Assembly (NCBI GenBank): GCA_029879245.1
Contig: JAOUQQ010000008.1
Span: 1-44,101, forward strand
Direction: 5' to 3'
Origin: Chromatiales bacterium
Lineage (GTDB): Bacteria > Pseudomonadota > Gammaproteobacteria > Thiohalomonadales > Thiohalomonadaceae
Length of the DNA stretch: 44,101 bases
The notes under the pieces are model-generated. The model saw only the letters and a program-made list of their open reading frames with translations. It ran no database searches and was not told the origin of the DNA. Below, in pieces: positions 26,207-36,126 of this stretch (the first letter of the stretch is position 1; each line of letters starts with the position of its first letter). A program made the translations under genes and the position numbers.

Positions 26207-27406
26207 TTACGACGATGGGTTAAGGGTATTATAAACCTCACTGAACGCGGCTATCGCTCTGTCCAGATCTTCTCGGGTATGTGCTGCCGAGATCTGGGTA
26301 CGGATGCGCGCCTTGCCCTGCGGCACCACCGGGTAGAAGAAACCGATGGCGTAGATACCCCTCTCCAGCAATCTTATCGACATCTCCTGCGCCAGCCGCG
26401 CATCGCCCAGCATCACCGGTACGATGGGGTGCTCGCCGGGGGCGATGTCGAAACCGGCCTTAACCATCCCTTCGCGGAAATATCGGGTGTTGTCGAACAA
26501 CCGATCACGCAACGCGGTGGAGCGCTCCAGCATCTCCAGCACCTTGAGGGATGCGGCACAGATCGCCGGGGCGACGGTGTTGGAGAAGAGGTAGGGGCGT
26601 GAGCGCTGGCGCAGCATCTCGATCACCTCCTTGCGCCCCGATGTGTAGCCGCCGGAGGCACCGCCCAGCGCCTTGCCGAAGGTGCCGGTGATGATATCGA
26701 CCCGATCCATCACCCCGCAATGTTCGTGCACCCCGCGCCCGCTCTTGCCCATAAAGCCGACGGCGTGACAGTCGTCGTGGTGCACCATGGCATCATATTT
26801 ATCGGCCAGGTCACAGATCTTATCGAGCTGAGCGACGGTACCATCCATGGAGAAGACCCCATCGGTGGTGATGAGGATACGCCGTGCCCCATTCTCTTTC
26901 GCCTCTTTCAGGCAACGCTCCAGGTAGGCCATGTCGTTATTTTTATAACGGTAACGCGACGCCTTACAGAGGCGCACCCCGTCGATGATCGAGGCGTGGT
27001 TCAACTCGTCGGAGATCACCGCATCCTCAGCCGTGAGGATGGTCTCGAACAACCCCGCATTGGCATCGAAGCAGGCGGCGTAGAGAATGGTATCCTCCAT
27101 GCCGAGGAACTCGCTTACTCTCGCCTCCAACTCCTTGTGGATAGACTGGGTACCGCAGATAAAGCGCACCGAGGAGAGGCCGAAGCCCCAGTGGTCATAG
27201 CTGTCCTTCGCCGCCTGAATCACCTCCGAATTGTTGGCCAGACCCAGATAGTTGTTGGCGCACATGTTGATCACCTCGCTGCCGTCGGCGAGGGTGATGT
27301 CGTTCTTCTGGTCGGAGGCGATGATGCGCTCGGACTTCCACAGGCCGTTATCCTTAATCTCCTGCAGGTCTCTCTGCAGGCTCTCTCTGGCACGCTTGAA
27401 ACTCAT
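26207..27406 (-). CDS. kbl: 2-amino-3-ketobutyrate CoA ligase (glycine C-acetyltransferase)
   Basis: The 399-residue PLP enzyme of the alpha-oxoamine synthase family has [29 protein letters not shown] and the PLP-lysine motif [13 protein letters not shown]. It cleaves 2-amino-3-ketobutyrate with CoA to glycine and acetyl-CoA, the second step of threonine breakdown. Its start overlaps the tdh stop as ATGA (27406-27403), so the two are translationally coupled. Confidence 0.97.
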   Translation of the reverse strand: MSFKRARESLQRDLQEIKDNGLWKSERIIASDQKNDITLADGSEVINMCANNYLGLANNSEVIQAAKDSYDHWGFGLSSVRFICGTQSIHKELEARVSEFLGMEDTILYAACFDANAGLFETILTAEDAVISDELNHASIIDGVRLCKASRYRYKNNDMAYLERCLKEAKENGARRILITTDGVFSMDGTVAQLDKICDLADKYDAMVHHDDCHAVGFMGKSGRGVHEHCGVMDRVDIITGTFGKALGGASGGYTSGRKEVIEMLRQRSRPYLFSNTVAPAICAASLKVLEMLERSTALRDRLFDNTRYFREGMVKAGFDIAPGEHPIVPVMLGDARLAQEMSIRLLERGIYAIGFFYPVVPQGKARIRTQISAAHTREDLDRAIAAFSEVYNTLNPSS

Positions 27407-28458
27407 GACTTCACCTCGCTCCAGTCGAGGATAACCTTGCCCGACTCGCCGGAGCGCATCACGTCGAATCCCTTCTGAAAATCGGTGTAGTGAAAGCGGT
27501 GGGTAATAATCTTCTCCAGCGGCAGGCCTGTCTGCACCATCATCGTCCCCTTGTACCAGGTCTCGAAGATCTCACGGCCGTAGATCCCCTTGATGGTCAG
27601 CCCCTTGAACACCACCTTGGTCCAGTCGATGCCGATGCCGTCGGGGAGGATGCCGAGCAGGGCGATGTGGCCGCCGTTGATCATCTTGGCGATCATCTCC
27701 TCGAAGGCGGCGGGGGCGCCGGACATCTCGAGCCCCACGTCGAAACCCTCGAGGATGCCGAGGGTGCGCATGAACTCTCTACTGATCGGGCCGTCGCTGA
27801 CAACGTTGTGCGTGATCACCCTTGGGGTCAACTCCTTCGCCAGCTTGAGGCGGTAGTCGTTGATGTCGGTGATGACGATGTTCCGCGCCCCGGCGTGGTC
27901 GGCGATCATCGCCGCCATAATGCCGATGGGGCCGGCGCCGGTAATGAGCACATCCTCGCCCACCATGTTGAAGGAGAGGGCGGTGTGCACTGCGTTGCCG
28001 TAGGGGTCGAAGCAGGCGAGGACCTCGGGGTGGATGGTGATGTTGGGGCGGTAGACGTTCTTCGCGGGAATAGACAAATATTCGGCGAAGCAACCGGTGC
28101 GATTGACCCCCACGCCGATGGTGTTGGGGCAGAGGTGGCGACGCCCGGCCAGGCAATTGCGGCAGCGCTCGCAGACGATGTGCCCCTCGCCGGAGACCAC
28201 GTCGCCGATGTTCAGCCCGGTGACGTTAGCCCCCATGTCGACGATGGTGCCGGCGAACTCGTGGCCGATGGTCATCGGCACCGGGATGGTCTTCTGCGAC
28301 CACTCGTCCCAGTTGTAGATGTGGATATCGGTACCGCAGATCGCCGTCTTCTGGACTTTGATCAGCACATCGTTGTTGCCCACCTCGGGCAGTGGCACGT
28401 CCTCAAGCCAGATCCCCTCTTTGGGGTACTTCTTTACCAGTGCCTTCATCGTCTTCAT
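27403..28458 (-). CDS. tdh: L-threonine 3-dehydrogenase
   Basis: The 351-residue zinc-dependent medium-chain dehydrogenase oxidises threonine to 2-amino-3-ketobutyrate with NAD+. Catalytic zinc ligands are Cys41 and the GHE motif (His66, Glu67); structural zinc ligands are Cys96, Cys99, Cys102 and Cys110. The NAD-binding [10 protein letters not shown] follows. The start is ATG 28458 (AAGGA 8 nt upstream); the open frame reaches 28584, but that extension runs through the terminator of the upstream operon and is not part of the family. It forms an operon with kbl. Confidence 0.97.
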   Translation of the reverse strand: MKTMKALVKKYPKEGIWLEDVPLPEVGNNDVLIKVQKTAICGTDIHIYNWDEWSQKTIPVPMTIGHEFAGTIVDMGANVTGLNIGDVVSGEGHIVCERCRNCLAGRRHLCPNTIGVGVNRTGCFAEYLSIPAKNVYRPNITIHPEVLACFDPYGNAVHTALSFNMVGEDVLITGAGPIGIMAAMIADHAGARNIVITDINDYRLKLAKELTPRVITHNVVSDGPISREFMRTLGILEGFDVGLEMSGAPAAFEEMIAKMINGGHIALLGILPDGIGIDWTKVVFKGLTIKGIYGREIFETWYKGTMMVQTGLPLEKIITHRFHYTDFQKGFDVMRSGESGKVILDWSEVKS

Positions 28459-28504
28459 TCGATATTTCCTTAAATCATCTCGTATCTCAGGGACAATATG
28501 CCAT

Positions 28505-28533
28505 AAAAAAAGGCCGGGGAAACCCCGGCCTTT
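28505..28533 (-). terminator. Intrinsic terminator of the RHS/CFI-box operon
   Basis: On the minus strand an 8-bp GGCCGGGG/CCCCGGCC stem (extended by three A-T pairs, 3-nt loop) is followed by seven T residues. It ends the 28571-35829 operon just before the tdh ribosome site and isolates tdh-kbl from it. Confidence 0.93.
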
Positions 28534-28570
28534 AAACTCTAACTTATCTATATAACGCCTTCTATACTTG

Positions 28571-31357
28571 TTATGCACCTGCACTCACATCTATGAGATC
28601 GACTGCACGTCTCCGCCTTTGATACCTTTTCACAAACTTGCGGGCAAGCATGAGCATCAACAGCAGTGTTATCACTGGGTATTTCACACCATAAACTATA
28701 GGCGTCAACATCCACCTCACTATTGCCCTCAATGCCTCATGCTGAGCAATGTAATTGGCAATCGGTGGTGAGTGCTCATAGTAGAACTCCACAAACCAGC
28801 TACCCAGTGCATTGGTCTTCAGATAGTCGTCTCTGAATTTTCTGAGTACCGCCACATCGGGATCTAGATAACTGCCGTAGGCCGCCGTGGCGATAAAACA
28901 GTAACCACCATCAGAGAAGACCTGTACATCTGGCGCAACAATCACCGTTCCGATACCCGCTGCGTGTACGATAACGCCGTTGGCCACGCCATCCGCATCC
29001 CCCGGACCGCCATCGATCAGGGTGACAGTGAGCTGTGTACCGTTAACGGTTATAGAACCAAACTGACTAAAGCCACTCGCATCCACCTGGTAGTATTGCG
29101 CCACCGAAGGAATGGACTCCGGATAGTCAAGCACGACGGTGATCTGATCACCCGCCGCAGCCACATTCACCTCATAAGTCACCACGCCGTATCTGAACTG
29201 CGCATTGCCCGGTTTGTTGGTCTGCACCAGCAGTGTGTCACTGTCTGCAAGAATATTTACCCGTGCAAGAGTAGCACCGGTATTGCCACTGACATCGATC
29301 ACTATCGCTCCAATGCCTGCCAGGTCTGACAGCGAGGCGATAGTCGCATCATTCGGTGCACTATCATTAATATCGGCCACACCATCACCATCAGTATCGG
29401 TATTAAACGCCGCATCAATGGTTACATCTACTGATGGTGTAAAGTTACAACTCCCTGTGCCACTACATACCCCGCCACTCCAGCCGGTGAAGGCAGAACC
29501 GGCAGCCGCCGTGGCCGATAATTGCAAGGTAGTTTCGTCTGAGACAATTTCGGTGCAGTCCACCCCACAATCGATCCCGACAGGACTGCTCTGTACAGTA
29601 CCACCACCTGTACCACTGGTAGTGACATCAACTGTATAGACACTGGCAAAATTGGCCGAGACGCTGTTCGCCGCTGTCATGGTAACAATACAGTTCCCTG
29701 TTCCGCTGCAGCCTCCACCGCTCCAACCGGTGAATATCGAACCCGGCGAGGCCACCGCAGTCAGTGTAACGACACTGCCATCGACATAGCCCTCAGTACA
29801 ATCTGCGCCACAGTCGATACCGAATGGTGCACTGGTTACTGTGCCAGTACCACTGCCGGTTTTGCTCACATTCAGTTGATAACCGATACCAAAGGTGGCG
29901 GTAACAGTGGTATCTGCAGTGAGCGTCACATCACATGGCCCGGTGCCTGTACAACCACCACCACTCCAGCCCGTAAAGGATGAATTGACACCGGCGTTAG
30001 GTGTGAGTGTAATCACCATCCCCTCACCGTATACCTCGTTACAATCACTACCGCAGTTAATGCCCGCAGGGCTACTGCTAATCGTGCCGCTGCCAGAGCC
30101 TGCCAGAATCGTGGTCAGGGTAAAGGTAGGGGCGAAGCTTGCCGATACCGCTGTATCACCATTTAAAGTAATCACACACTCCCCGATACCACTACAGCCA
30201 CCACCGCTCCAACCGGTGAAGGCGAATCCGGCATCCGCTGTCGCGGTCAGGGTGATCACGCTACCATCAGGCAGAACATCCACGCAGTCTGCACCGCAGC
30301 TGATACCCGCCGGGGCACTGTTAATGGTGCCCGAACCCGTACCGGTTTTTGTGACGTTAAGCGAATATAGCGGGGTAAAGGTTGCGCTAACCGTCGTATC
30401 GGCTGACATAGATACGGTACAGGCTCCTGTTCCGCTACAGCCGCCACCACTCCAGCCCGTAAAGATATTACCAGCCGTCGCGACCGCACTCAGCTCAACC
30501 GATGTGCCCTCGACATAGATCTCCGTACAATCGACTCCACAATCGATACCCGGTGCGGCACTGCTAACAGTACCACTACCCGTTGCAACGGTAGTCAGGG
30601 TAAAGAGGCGGGCAAAATCGGCTGTGATGGTAGTATCTGCCGAGACTGTAAACGTACAACTGGCCGTCCCGCTACATCCACCACCACTCCAACCCGTAAA
30701 GATCGATCCTGCAGCAGCAACCGCATCAAGTGTTAGCGAGGTGCCACTGTTATAGACTTCGGTACAATCAATACCGCAATCGATACCAACAGGATTACTC
30801 GTCACCGTTCCAGCTCCAAGTCCCGTTGGATTCAATGTAACCGTGTAGGGAACAGGGATTACATCAAAGGTAGCCGTCACCGTAGTATTGGCACTCATCG
30901 GCACCGTACAGGTCGCCGTACCGCTACAGCCGCCACCGCTCCAGCCGGAGAACAGGGCACCCGCATCCGGGGTAGCCGTTAAGGTGACACTGGTGTTCTC
31001 TTCGTACACCTCATTGCAGTCGAGACCACAATCAATACCGACGATATCACTGCTCACTCTTCCCGTTGATGTACCTGCCTTTGTTACATCAAGGGTAAAA
31101 AACAGAATGGGCGTGGTGCTCATCACCTTGTTGGTGATGTTACCCATATTGTCGTAGGTGTAGGTGATGTTGGTGCCGTTGTCGTAGATTACCCGCGTTA
31201 ACCTGCCAGCATCGTCGTATTGGTAGGTTTCGGCGGAGTGGGTCATTCCAGACAACAACACACCACCAGCAAGCAGTAGTGTAGTAAGAAACGCTTTAGC
31301 CATCCGGTAAAGGGGCAGAGATGAGTTACGCACCATGTTTTTAATGGGATTTCTCAT
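28571..31357 (-). CDS. Secreted CFI-box-CTERM protein with YD motif, seven Cys4 repeats and choice-of-anchor U domain
   Basis: The product has 928 residues. A signal peptide ends near Ala42 (GMTHSA). Then come one or two RHS/YD units ([26 protein letters not shown]) and seven tandem repeats of about 82 residues related to divergent InlB-B repeats, each with a GIDCGxDC pair and a [15 protein letters not shown] pair. A calcium-type [17 protein letters not shown] linker leads to a choice-of-anchor U-like beta domain. The end is a CFI-box C-terminus ([16 protein letters not shown] from Cys820) with a membrane span and a basic cluster (KRYQRRRR). It should be an exported, disulfide-rich stalk held at the membrane by its C-terminus. 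AAGGAG overlapping the RHS gene's stop lies 8 nt before the ATG, so the two genes are coupled. Confidence 0.88.
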   Translation of the reverse strand: MRNPIKNMVRNSSLPLYRMAKAFLTTLLLAGGVLLSGMTHSAETYQYDDAGRLTRVIYDNGTNITYTYDNMGNITNKVMSTTPILFFTLDVTKAGTSTGRVSSDIVGIDCGLDCNEVYEENTSVTLTATPDAGALFSGWSGGGCSGTATCTVPMSANTTVTATFDVIPVPYTVTLNPTGLGAGTVTSNPVGIDCGIDCTEVYNSGTSLTLDAVAAAGSIFTGWSGGGCSGTASCTFTVSADTTITADFARLFTLTTVATGSGTVSSAAPGIDCGVDCTEIYVEGTSVELSAVATAGNIFTGWSGGGCSGTGACTVSMSADTTVSATFTPLYSLNVTKTGTGSGTINSAPAGISCGADCVDVLPDGSVITLTATADAGFAFTGWSGGGCSGIGECVITLNGDTAVSASFAPTFTLTTILAGSGSGTISSSPAGINCGSDCNEVYGEGMVITLTPNAGVNSSFTGWSGGGCTGTGPCDVTLTADTTVTATFGIGYQLNVSKTGSGTGTVTSAPFGIDCGADCTEGYVDGSVVTLTAVASPGSIFTGWSGGGCSGTGNCIVTMTAANSVSANFASVYTVDVTTSGTGGGTVQSSPVGIDCGVDCTEIVSDETTLQLSATAAAGSAFTGWSGGVCSGTGSCNFTPSVDVTIDAAFNTDTDGDGVADINDSAPNDATIASLSDLAGIGAIVIDVSGNTGATLARVNILADSDTLLVQTNKPGNAQFRYGVVTYEVNVAAAGDQITVVLDYPESIPSVAQYYQVDASGFSQFGSITVNGTQLTVTLIDGGPGDADGVANGVIVHAAGIGTVIVAPDVQVFSDGGYCFIATAAYGSYLDPDVAVLRKFRDDYLKTNALGSWFVEFYYEHSPPIANYIAQHEALRAIVRWMLTPIVYGVKYPVITLLLMLMLARKFVKRYQRRRRAVDLIDVSAGA
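29430..31080 (-). repeat. Seven tandem coding repeats of about 245 bp
   Basis: Copies centred near 29470, 29715, 29960, 30200, 30450, 30690 and 30940 each encode WSGG(G/V)C(S/T)G followed by a second Cys, preceded by a G-I-(D/N/S)-C-G-x-D-C block. DNA similarity is high in the Trp-Ser-Gly-Gly part and lower elsewhere, consistent with expansion followed by divergence. Confidence 0.9.
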
Positions 31358-31368
31358 GGTTCTGCTCC

Positions 31369-34300
31369 TTAGTTGAGGACGACTATTGTTTGAAGATTAC
31401 GAGCTACAGAATCAAAATAATTTATTTGACCCATTAAGTAACGTCGCCTTGAATTTAACTCATCCATTGCGTTCTTGACTTTCTTTAATTCACTCTCCGC
31501 TATGCGTACCATAATTCTTTCACGAAAATCAGGTTCGATCGGCGACCACAAATTCTGAAGAAAATCATTATTTGCGTCTTCTTGGTCATATTTTGCAATT
31601 CTCACATTCCGTTCTGCTCTGTCAAATTTGTCCCTCATTATTTGTAGCTCAACCATTACACTCTCATATTCTCCTTCAAGTCTTTTGCGTTCAAATTCCT
31701 CCACAGATGTCGGCGGTTTCTCAAGATGAGACGCACCTACCATGTAATAAATTCCACTGGGCGGCTCTGGCGACGGAATAGATACTTCCAAAAACACTAA
31801 TTCAGGCACGTTGTATCTGTCAGTAACATGTGTCGTGTCATTGTAAAAACCCTCTTGCAGCAGCCCCATTGCCAGGTCGCCCACGTCAACATATTCTCCA
31901 AACTCACCGGCATTAGCTTCCTCAACTATATCCCTGATTTTGTCCATCCCTACATGCTGAATCTCCTCTGCCGACATCTGCTCCATCACACCCTCTATGG
32001 TAAATGGAGATGTGCCATTTAGATCCACATAACTCATCGCATTGCCGAATGCGTATTGATAGGGATTTACTGACTTCGGCCCACTACCCCTGACACGATC
32101 ACGACTAATAAAACGTGCGGTAGCCGCGTCGTAGTAACGGTCTCGTACGTAGTAGAGGCCGCTTGTCCTGTCGTTGGCAATACCAAACTGTCCCTGCCAG
32201 GTGAGGTTATTCTCCACCGCCTCAGTCGCACTAAGTCGAGAGCCATAGGGTGAGTAGGCGTAGCTGTTCACTACCGCACCGAGACTGTCACTCATAAAGA
32301 GGGTGTTGCCCATCTCATCAAAGTGATAGTCATGGCGGGTGTTATCCGCCGCATTCATACGATAGAGCAGTGCGCCACCCGGGGTGGTGATGTAGTAGTA
32401 GAGGTCGTTCGCGCCATCCTTTTCGATATTCGCGCTGGTAAGCCCCAGTGCGTAGTTGAGCACGTAGTTACGTGTCGCGGCCCCCTCGGTTCGGCTGGTC
32501 CGACCACCCATGGCATCATAGGTAAAGCTGACGGTGGCGGGCCCTTCGGTATAACCGGTCAGTCGATTAGCCAGGTTCCAGCTGTAGTTGCGTGTTGCAT
32601 CAACGGTGCGTCTGCCATCGGCATCATAAGTGTTTGCATTAATTTGTGCTGCGGCATCAAAGGCCAGCGTTTGTGTGCTGCCGGCACTCACCGCCCTGGT
32701 CTGCGGGGTGGTTCTGGTGGCCGATGTAATTTCACCCACCGCATTGCGTGTCAGCGTTGCGGTTGCCAGTGCCCCATCACTGATACCCACAATCTGACCA
32801 TTGGCATCATAGCTATAGGTGGTGGTGATGCCGTTGGGTCGGGCAATGGTGGTGAGTCTGTCCGCATTATCATATCCAAAGGTGGTGGTGGCCCCCGTCC
32901 AGTCCGCCACGCTCGCCAGCAGATCACGGTTGTTGTAGCTGTAGGTGATGGCCTTGCCGACGGCGAGTGTGAGGGTGGCGATGCGCCCGGCCGCATCGCG
33001 CGTCATCGCAATACCGTTGCTGTTAACGATGTTGCCACTATTGTCATAGGTCAGGGTAACGCCATTTGCCGCCGTCAGGCGGTTCAACGCATCGTAGGTG
33101 AAGTTAAGGTCAACCCCATCTGAGTAGAGCCGGCGGGTCAGGTTGCCATTACCATCATAGGTGCGCGCCTGGGTACCGCCTCCGGCGTAGGTGACATTGG
33201 CAATACGGTTAAGACCATCATAGGTGTAGCTGACCGTGCCACCCAGCGGGTCGCTATAGGCGGTCTGTCGTCCGGCATTGTCGTAGCTGCGTTGCCAGTT
33301 GTTGCCCGCCGGGTCGGTAATGGTGGTGAGCTTGCCAAGACTGTCCCGGGTATAGGTCGCGCCAATTAGGCCACCCGGCAGGGTGATGCCACTGACCCTG
33401 CCCTGTGCATCGTAACTAAGGGTGGTATTTCTACCGAGCGGGTCCTGTACCGTAGTGGCCTGACCCATGCTGTTAAGGCTAAGGGTGGTGGTGCCCCCCA
33501 GCGCATCTGTGGCACCGGTAATGCGCCCCAGTGTGTCGCTACTAAAACTGGCCCCATCCCCTAGCGGGTTGGTCACCGAGGCGAGGATGCTCTCGGCATC
33601 CATCCCCACGCTCCAGGTGTTGTTCTGCGCATCGGTGATGCCACTGACACGCCCGCGCGCATCATAGGCAATGGTGGAGGTATTGCCTGCCTTGTCGGTA
33701 AAGCTGCTAAGACGCCCCATCGCATCGTAGGAATTGCTCATGGCATTGCCATTTCGGTCGGTCACCGAGGTAACGCGGTCCATCGCATCATACGCCATGG
33801 TGACGCTATTGCCCGCCGCATCGGTGATGGTGGTCAGATTGTTGTTGGTGTCATAGACATAGCTGGTGGTATTGCCATTGCCATCGGTCACGCTCAGCAG
33901 ATTGTCGTTGTTGTCGTAACCAAGGCTTCGGGTCGAGGTATCGGCAAAGGTGATGGTGGTCAGTCTGCGGCTGGTATCGTAACTGTAGTTTGTGGTATTC
34001 CCCGCCGCGCTCGTTACCGAAGCCAGGGTGGCATCGGCATTATAGGTATAGGTAGTAACTCCGCCCTTGGGGTTTGTGGCGGTCAGTGTCTGGCCGCGGG
34101 TGTTATAAGTGTAACTCCAGGTGTTGTTGCCCCTGTCCACATGCGTCAGGCGGTTGCCGTTGGCATCGTAGGTAAACTTCTCGGTTGAGGCGTCCGGATA
34201 GGTGATGGTGGTCAGGTCATAGAAGGTGAAACCACCGGTCACCCTGGCGGTGTAGCTATAGTTAATACTGGTGCCATCGGCATTGGTGATTGAGGCCAGT

Positions 34301-35829
34301 TTGCCGCTTGGACCGTGGTAGGCATAGGCGCTGGTCTCACCCAGACGGTCTGTCACCGAGGTGCGCCGCCCCTCGGCATCGTGGGTCATGGCGATGCTCT
34401 GTGCATCTTCTCCCTGGTGTGAGGTCAACTCACCGGTGGCAGTGTGCACATGCGATTTGGTGAACGACTGTGCGTCGGTCATGGTGGTGGTTGAGCCCAG
34501 ATAGTCGAAGGTAAAGAGATTGGTGAGTGCGTCGGTCTGTGTCTTGACCCTTCCGCTGTTTGCCCCATCGGCCACCACATAGTAGGTCTGTGAGTAGGGG
34601 GTGTTGCCCGCCGGGCGTGTCTTGCTCTCCATCAGGGCACGGTCTGCCCCGTCCGGCGCCGCATAGGTGAAGTTGGTGGTGTTGCCGCGCATATCACGAG
34701 CACCGGTCAGCTCTTCCACATCTCCGTTCATGGTGTGGGAAAAGAGCACGTTCCTACCCACGACTCCGCCCTGAAGCTCGACCACCTTCCAGAGCTTCTT
34801 CTTCGGACCAGTGTAGGTGAAATATCCAAACTCCAGCTCCCTGCCTAATCCATCTGAGACGCTTCCCAGCTTGCCGACATAATTCGAGTTCTCCCACCCC
34901 CAGTAGTAGAGGGTCAGCACATTGCCCTTGAGGTCTCGGATCTCCGTCAGGCGATGGGCGTTGACGTTGGCATCAATGGAGAAGTGGTAGACCAGTTCGC
35001 TTCTGGGATCGAGGATGTCGATGACATTCCCTGTTTGCACAATCTGGTAGGGGGCCTCCTTGTTGCTCTGTTGGGTCCAGGTGCCAGCTCCGTCGGAGGT
35101 AAAGCGGGTGGAGCGGCCGAGGCTGTCGATTAGAACTAGGTTGTTGCCTGTCCAGTGGATGCTCCACTCGTAGTTGTGGCGCCAGTTATCGCCCAGCTCT
35201 CCTCGGATGTAGGCGCGGCTTAAGTAGGAGGCATAATATCTTTTCAGTACCAGCGGCAGCGGGCCGCCAAGATTGATGTCCGCCCCTTCGTGATTATAGA
35301 GCTCGCCGTTGAAGGTGTTGACAGGGTCTCCATCGCTACCGGAGGAGGGGGTGTTGGCGGTACTCTCATCGCTAGGTGTTGATACGGTTACGCCAATAGT
35401 ACCCGGACCATCATAGGCATCACAGGAATAACCATACGCGTCTGTACCATAGGCATCCCAGTTAATCGTCACGTTTGCAAAGCCATTGTCCCCTGCTGTA
35501 ATCGTGAACTCCTGTTTGTATGTACCGCCGCCCACATCGGGTACTGGAAATGTTGCTGGGGCTATGGGGTTAACATTCGTAACCAAAATAGTGTCACTCG
35601 CTGCATATAGCACGTTAGCCTTACAGGAATAGCAGTTTAGAATGGCGCTTGTCGTAGCCCCTGAGCCCGCGTTGATCTCAAGAGATGTGATTGGTCCTCC
35701 AGTTGCAGTTTCTAGATAACAGGCTTTACTGCTAAAGGATGTGGATAACAAAATGGCACTCAATGCGACAGCAACCACCCTGTACTGAGCTACGCCATTC
35801 TTGTGGTTAGCGTCCCAATTCTTCCACAT
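31369..35829 (-). CDS. Large secreted RHS/YD-repeat protein with unrecognised C-terminal tip
   Basis: The product is about 1486 residues. A signal peptide ends near SSKA, and a Cys-containing beta domain fills roughly 40-155. A DUF6531-like start (GDPVNTFNGELYNHEGADI) leads into some two dozen YD repeats (such as YTYDGLNRIANVTYAGG). The RHS core end follows: YHFDEMGNTLFMSDS, YSPYGSR, RDRYYDAATARFISRD and NPYQYAFGNAMSYVDLNG. The usual DPxG after the core is DLNG here. The last 214 residues are a separate, A+T-rich, coiled-coil-containing domain I do not recognise. ATG 35829 is preferred over ATG 35835 because GGAGG is 9 nt rather than 3 nt away. No VgrG, T6SS, Tc or immunity gene is adjacent; the CFI-box gene follows after 11 bp. 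Confidence 0.9.
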   Translation of the reverse strand: MWKNWDANHKNGVAQYRVVAVALSAILLSTSFSSKACYLETATGGPITSLEINAGSGATTSAILNCYSCKANVLYAASDTILVTNVNPIAPATFPVPDVGGGTYKQEFTITAGDNGFANVTINWDAYGTDAYGYSCDAYDGPGTIGVTVSTPSDESTANTPSSGSDGDPVNTFNGELYNHEGADINLGGPLPLVLKRYYASYLSRAYIRGELGDNWRHNYEWSIHWTGNNLVLIDSLGRSTRFTSDGAGTWTQQSNKEAPYQIVQTGNVIDILDPRSELVYHFSIDANVNAHRLTEIRDLKGNVLTLYYWGWENSNYVGKLGSVSDGLGRELEFGYFTYTGPKKKLWKVVELQGGVVGRNVLFSHTMNGDVEELTGARDMRGNTTNFTYAAPDGADRALMESKTRPAGNTPYSQTYYVVADGANSGRVKTQTDALTNLFTFDYLGSTTTMTDAQSFTKSHVHTATGELTSHQGEDAQSIAMTHDAEGRRTSVTDRLGETSAYAYHGPSGKLASITNADGTSINYSYTARVTGGFTFYDLTTITYPDASTEKFTYDANGNRLTHVDRGNNTWSYTYNTRGQTLTATNPKGGVTTYTYNADATLASVTSAAGNTTNYSYDTSRRLTTITFADTSTRSLGYDNNDNLLSVTDGNGNTTSYVYDTNNNLTTITDAAGNSVTMAYDAMDRVTSVTDRNGNAMSNSYDAMGRLSSFTDKAGNTSTIAYDARGRVSGITDAQNNTWSVGMDAESILASVTNPLGDGASFSSDTLGRITGATDALGGTTTLSLNSMGQATTVQDPLGRNTTLSYDAQGRVSGITLPGGLIGATYTRDSLGKLTTITDPAGNNWQRSYDNAGRQTAYSDPLGGTVSYTYDGLNRIANVTYAGGGTQARTYDGNGNLTRRLYSDGVDLNFTYDALNRLTAANGVTLTYDNSGNIVNSNGIAMTRDAAGRIATLTLAVGKAITYSYNNRDLLASVADWTGATTTFGYDNADRLTTIARPNGITTTYSYDANGQIVGISDGALATATLTRNAVGEITSATRTTPQTRAVSAGSTQTLAFDAAAQINANTYDADGRRTVDATRNYSWNLANRLTGYTEGPATVSFTYDAMGGRTSRTEGAATRNYVLNYALGLTSANIEKDGANDLYYYITTPGGALLYRMNAADNTRHDYHFDEMGNTLFMSDSLGAVVNSYAYSPYGSRLSATEAVENNLTWQGQFGIANDRTSGLYYVRDRYYDAATARFISRDRVRGSGPKSVNPYQYAFGNAMSYVDLNGTSPFTIEGVMEQMSAEEIQHVGMDKIRDIVEEANAGEFGEYVDVGDLAMGLLQEGFYNDTTHVTDRYNVPELVFLEVSIPSPEPPSGIYYMVGASHLEKPPTSVEEFERKRLEGEYESVMVELQIMRDKFDRAERNVRIAKYDQEDANNDFLQNLWSPIEPDFRERIMVRIAESELKKVKNAMDELNSRRRYLMGQINYFDSVARNLQTIVVLN
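32100..34900 (-). repeat. RHS/YD repeat array
   Basis: Coding repeats of about 20-21 residues (roughly 60-63 bp) with the YDxxGRxxxxxxxxG pattern fill this part of the RHS gene. They are expected to build the hollow beta-shell typical of RHS and TcC proteins. Confidence 0.85.
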
Positions 35830-35835
35830 TTTCAT

Positions 35836-36126
35836 ATGCCTCCATCTCCTCGTTCACCTGTGATCAGGCTGCAATATTTTTAAAATGATTTTGCTGGCTT
35901 GTAAAAAATATCTCTCCAAGCTGGCTTTCATGCTCACACGCATCTGCTACGCTGGCGCATAACCGTGACGCATTGCTATTTTGTATGTGATTGAATCAGA
36001 ACAACTGCCGCGCCCCTTTCACCAGCAGACGTCTCGCATACTTAAAACTAGTACACAGGAAACGAATGTCAATGCAGTAAATTCGTCAAACTTGCCCTGA
36101 GTATTCTTGCATCTTATGTAAAATAC
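35836..36126. other. Upstream region of the RHS operon
   Basis: A 291-bp A+T-rich gap between ubiV and the RHS gene must hold the RHS promoter. A 10-bp inverted repeat CCTGAGTATT/AATACTCAGG (36096-36105 and 36122-36131) overlaps the ubiV stop and could terminate ubiV, though no T run follows. A short palindrome TGATT-G-AATCA is at 35988-35998. No gene is seen. Confidence 0.45.

Noticed and set aside
27490-28473. 327-codon plus-strand frame opposite tdh
   Set aside because: Antisense to tdh; composition (Val/Asp/Gly/His runs) mirrors the tdh codons and no family is recognisable.
28459-28584. N-terminal extension of tdh to 28584
   Set aside because: The extension crosses an intrinsic terminator, lacks family similarity, and a good ribosome site exists at 28458.
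29430-31080. Regular 245-bp repeats considered as CRISPR or another DNA repeat array
   Set aside because: Period is too long, units are diverged and in frame, and they encode a clear protein repeat.
32323-33123. 266-codon plus-strand frame opposite the RHS gene
   Set aside because: The apparent repeats arise from the antisense reading of YD repeats.
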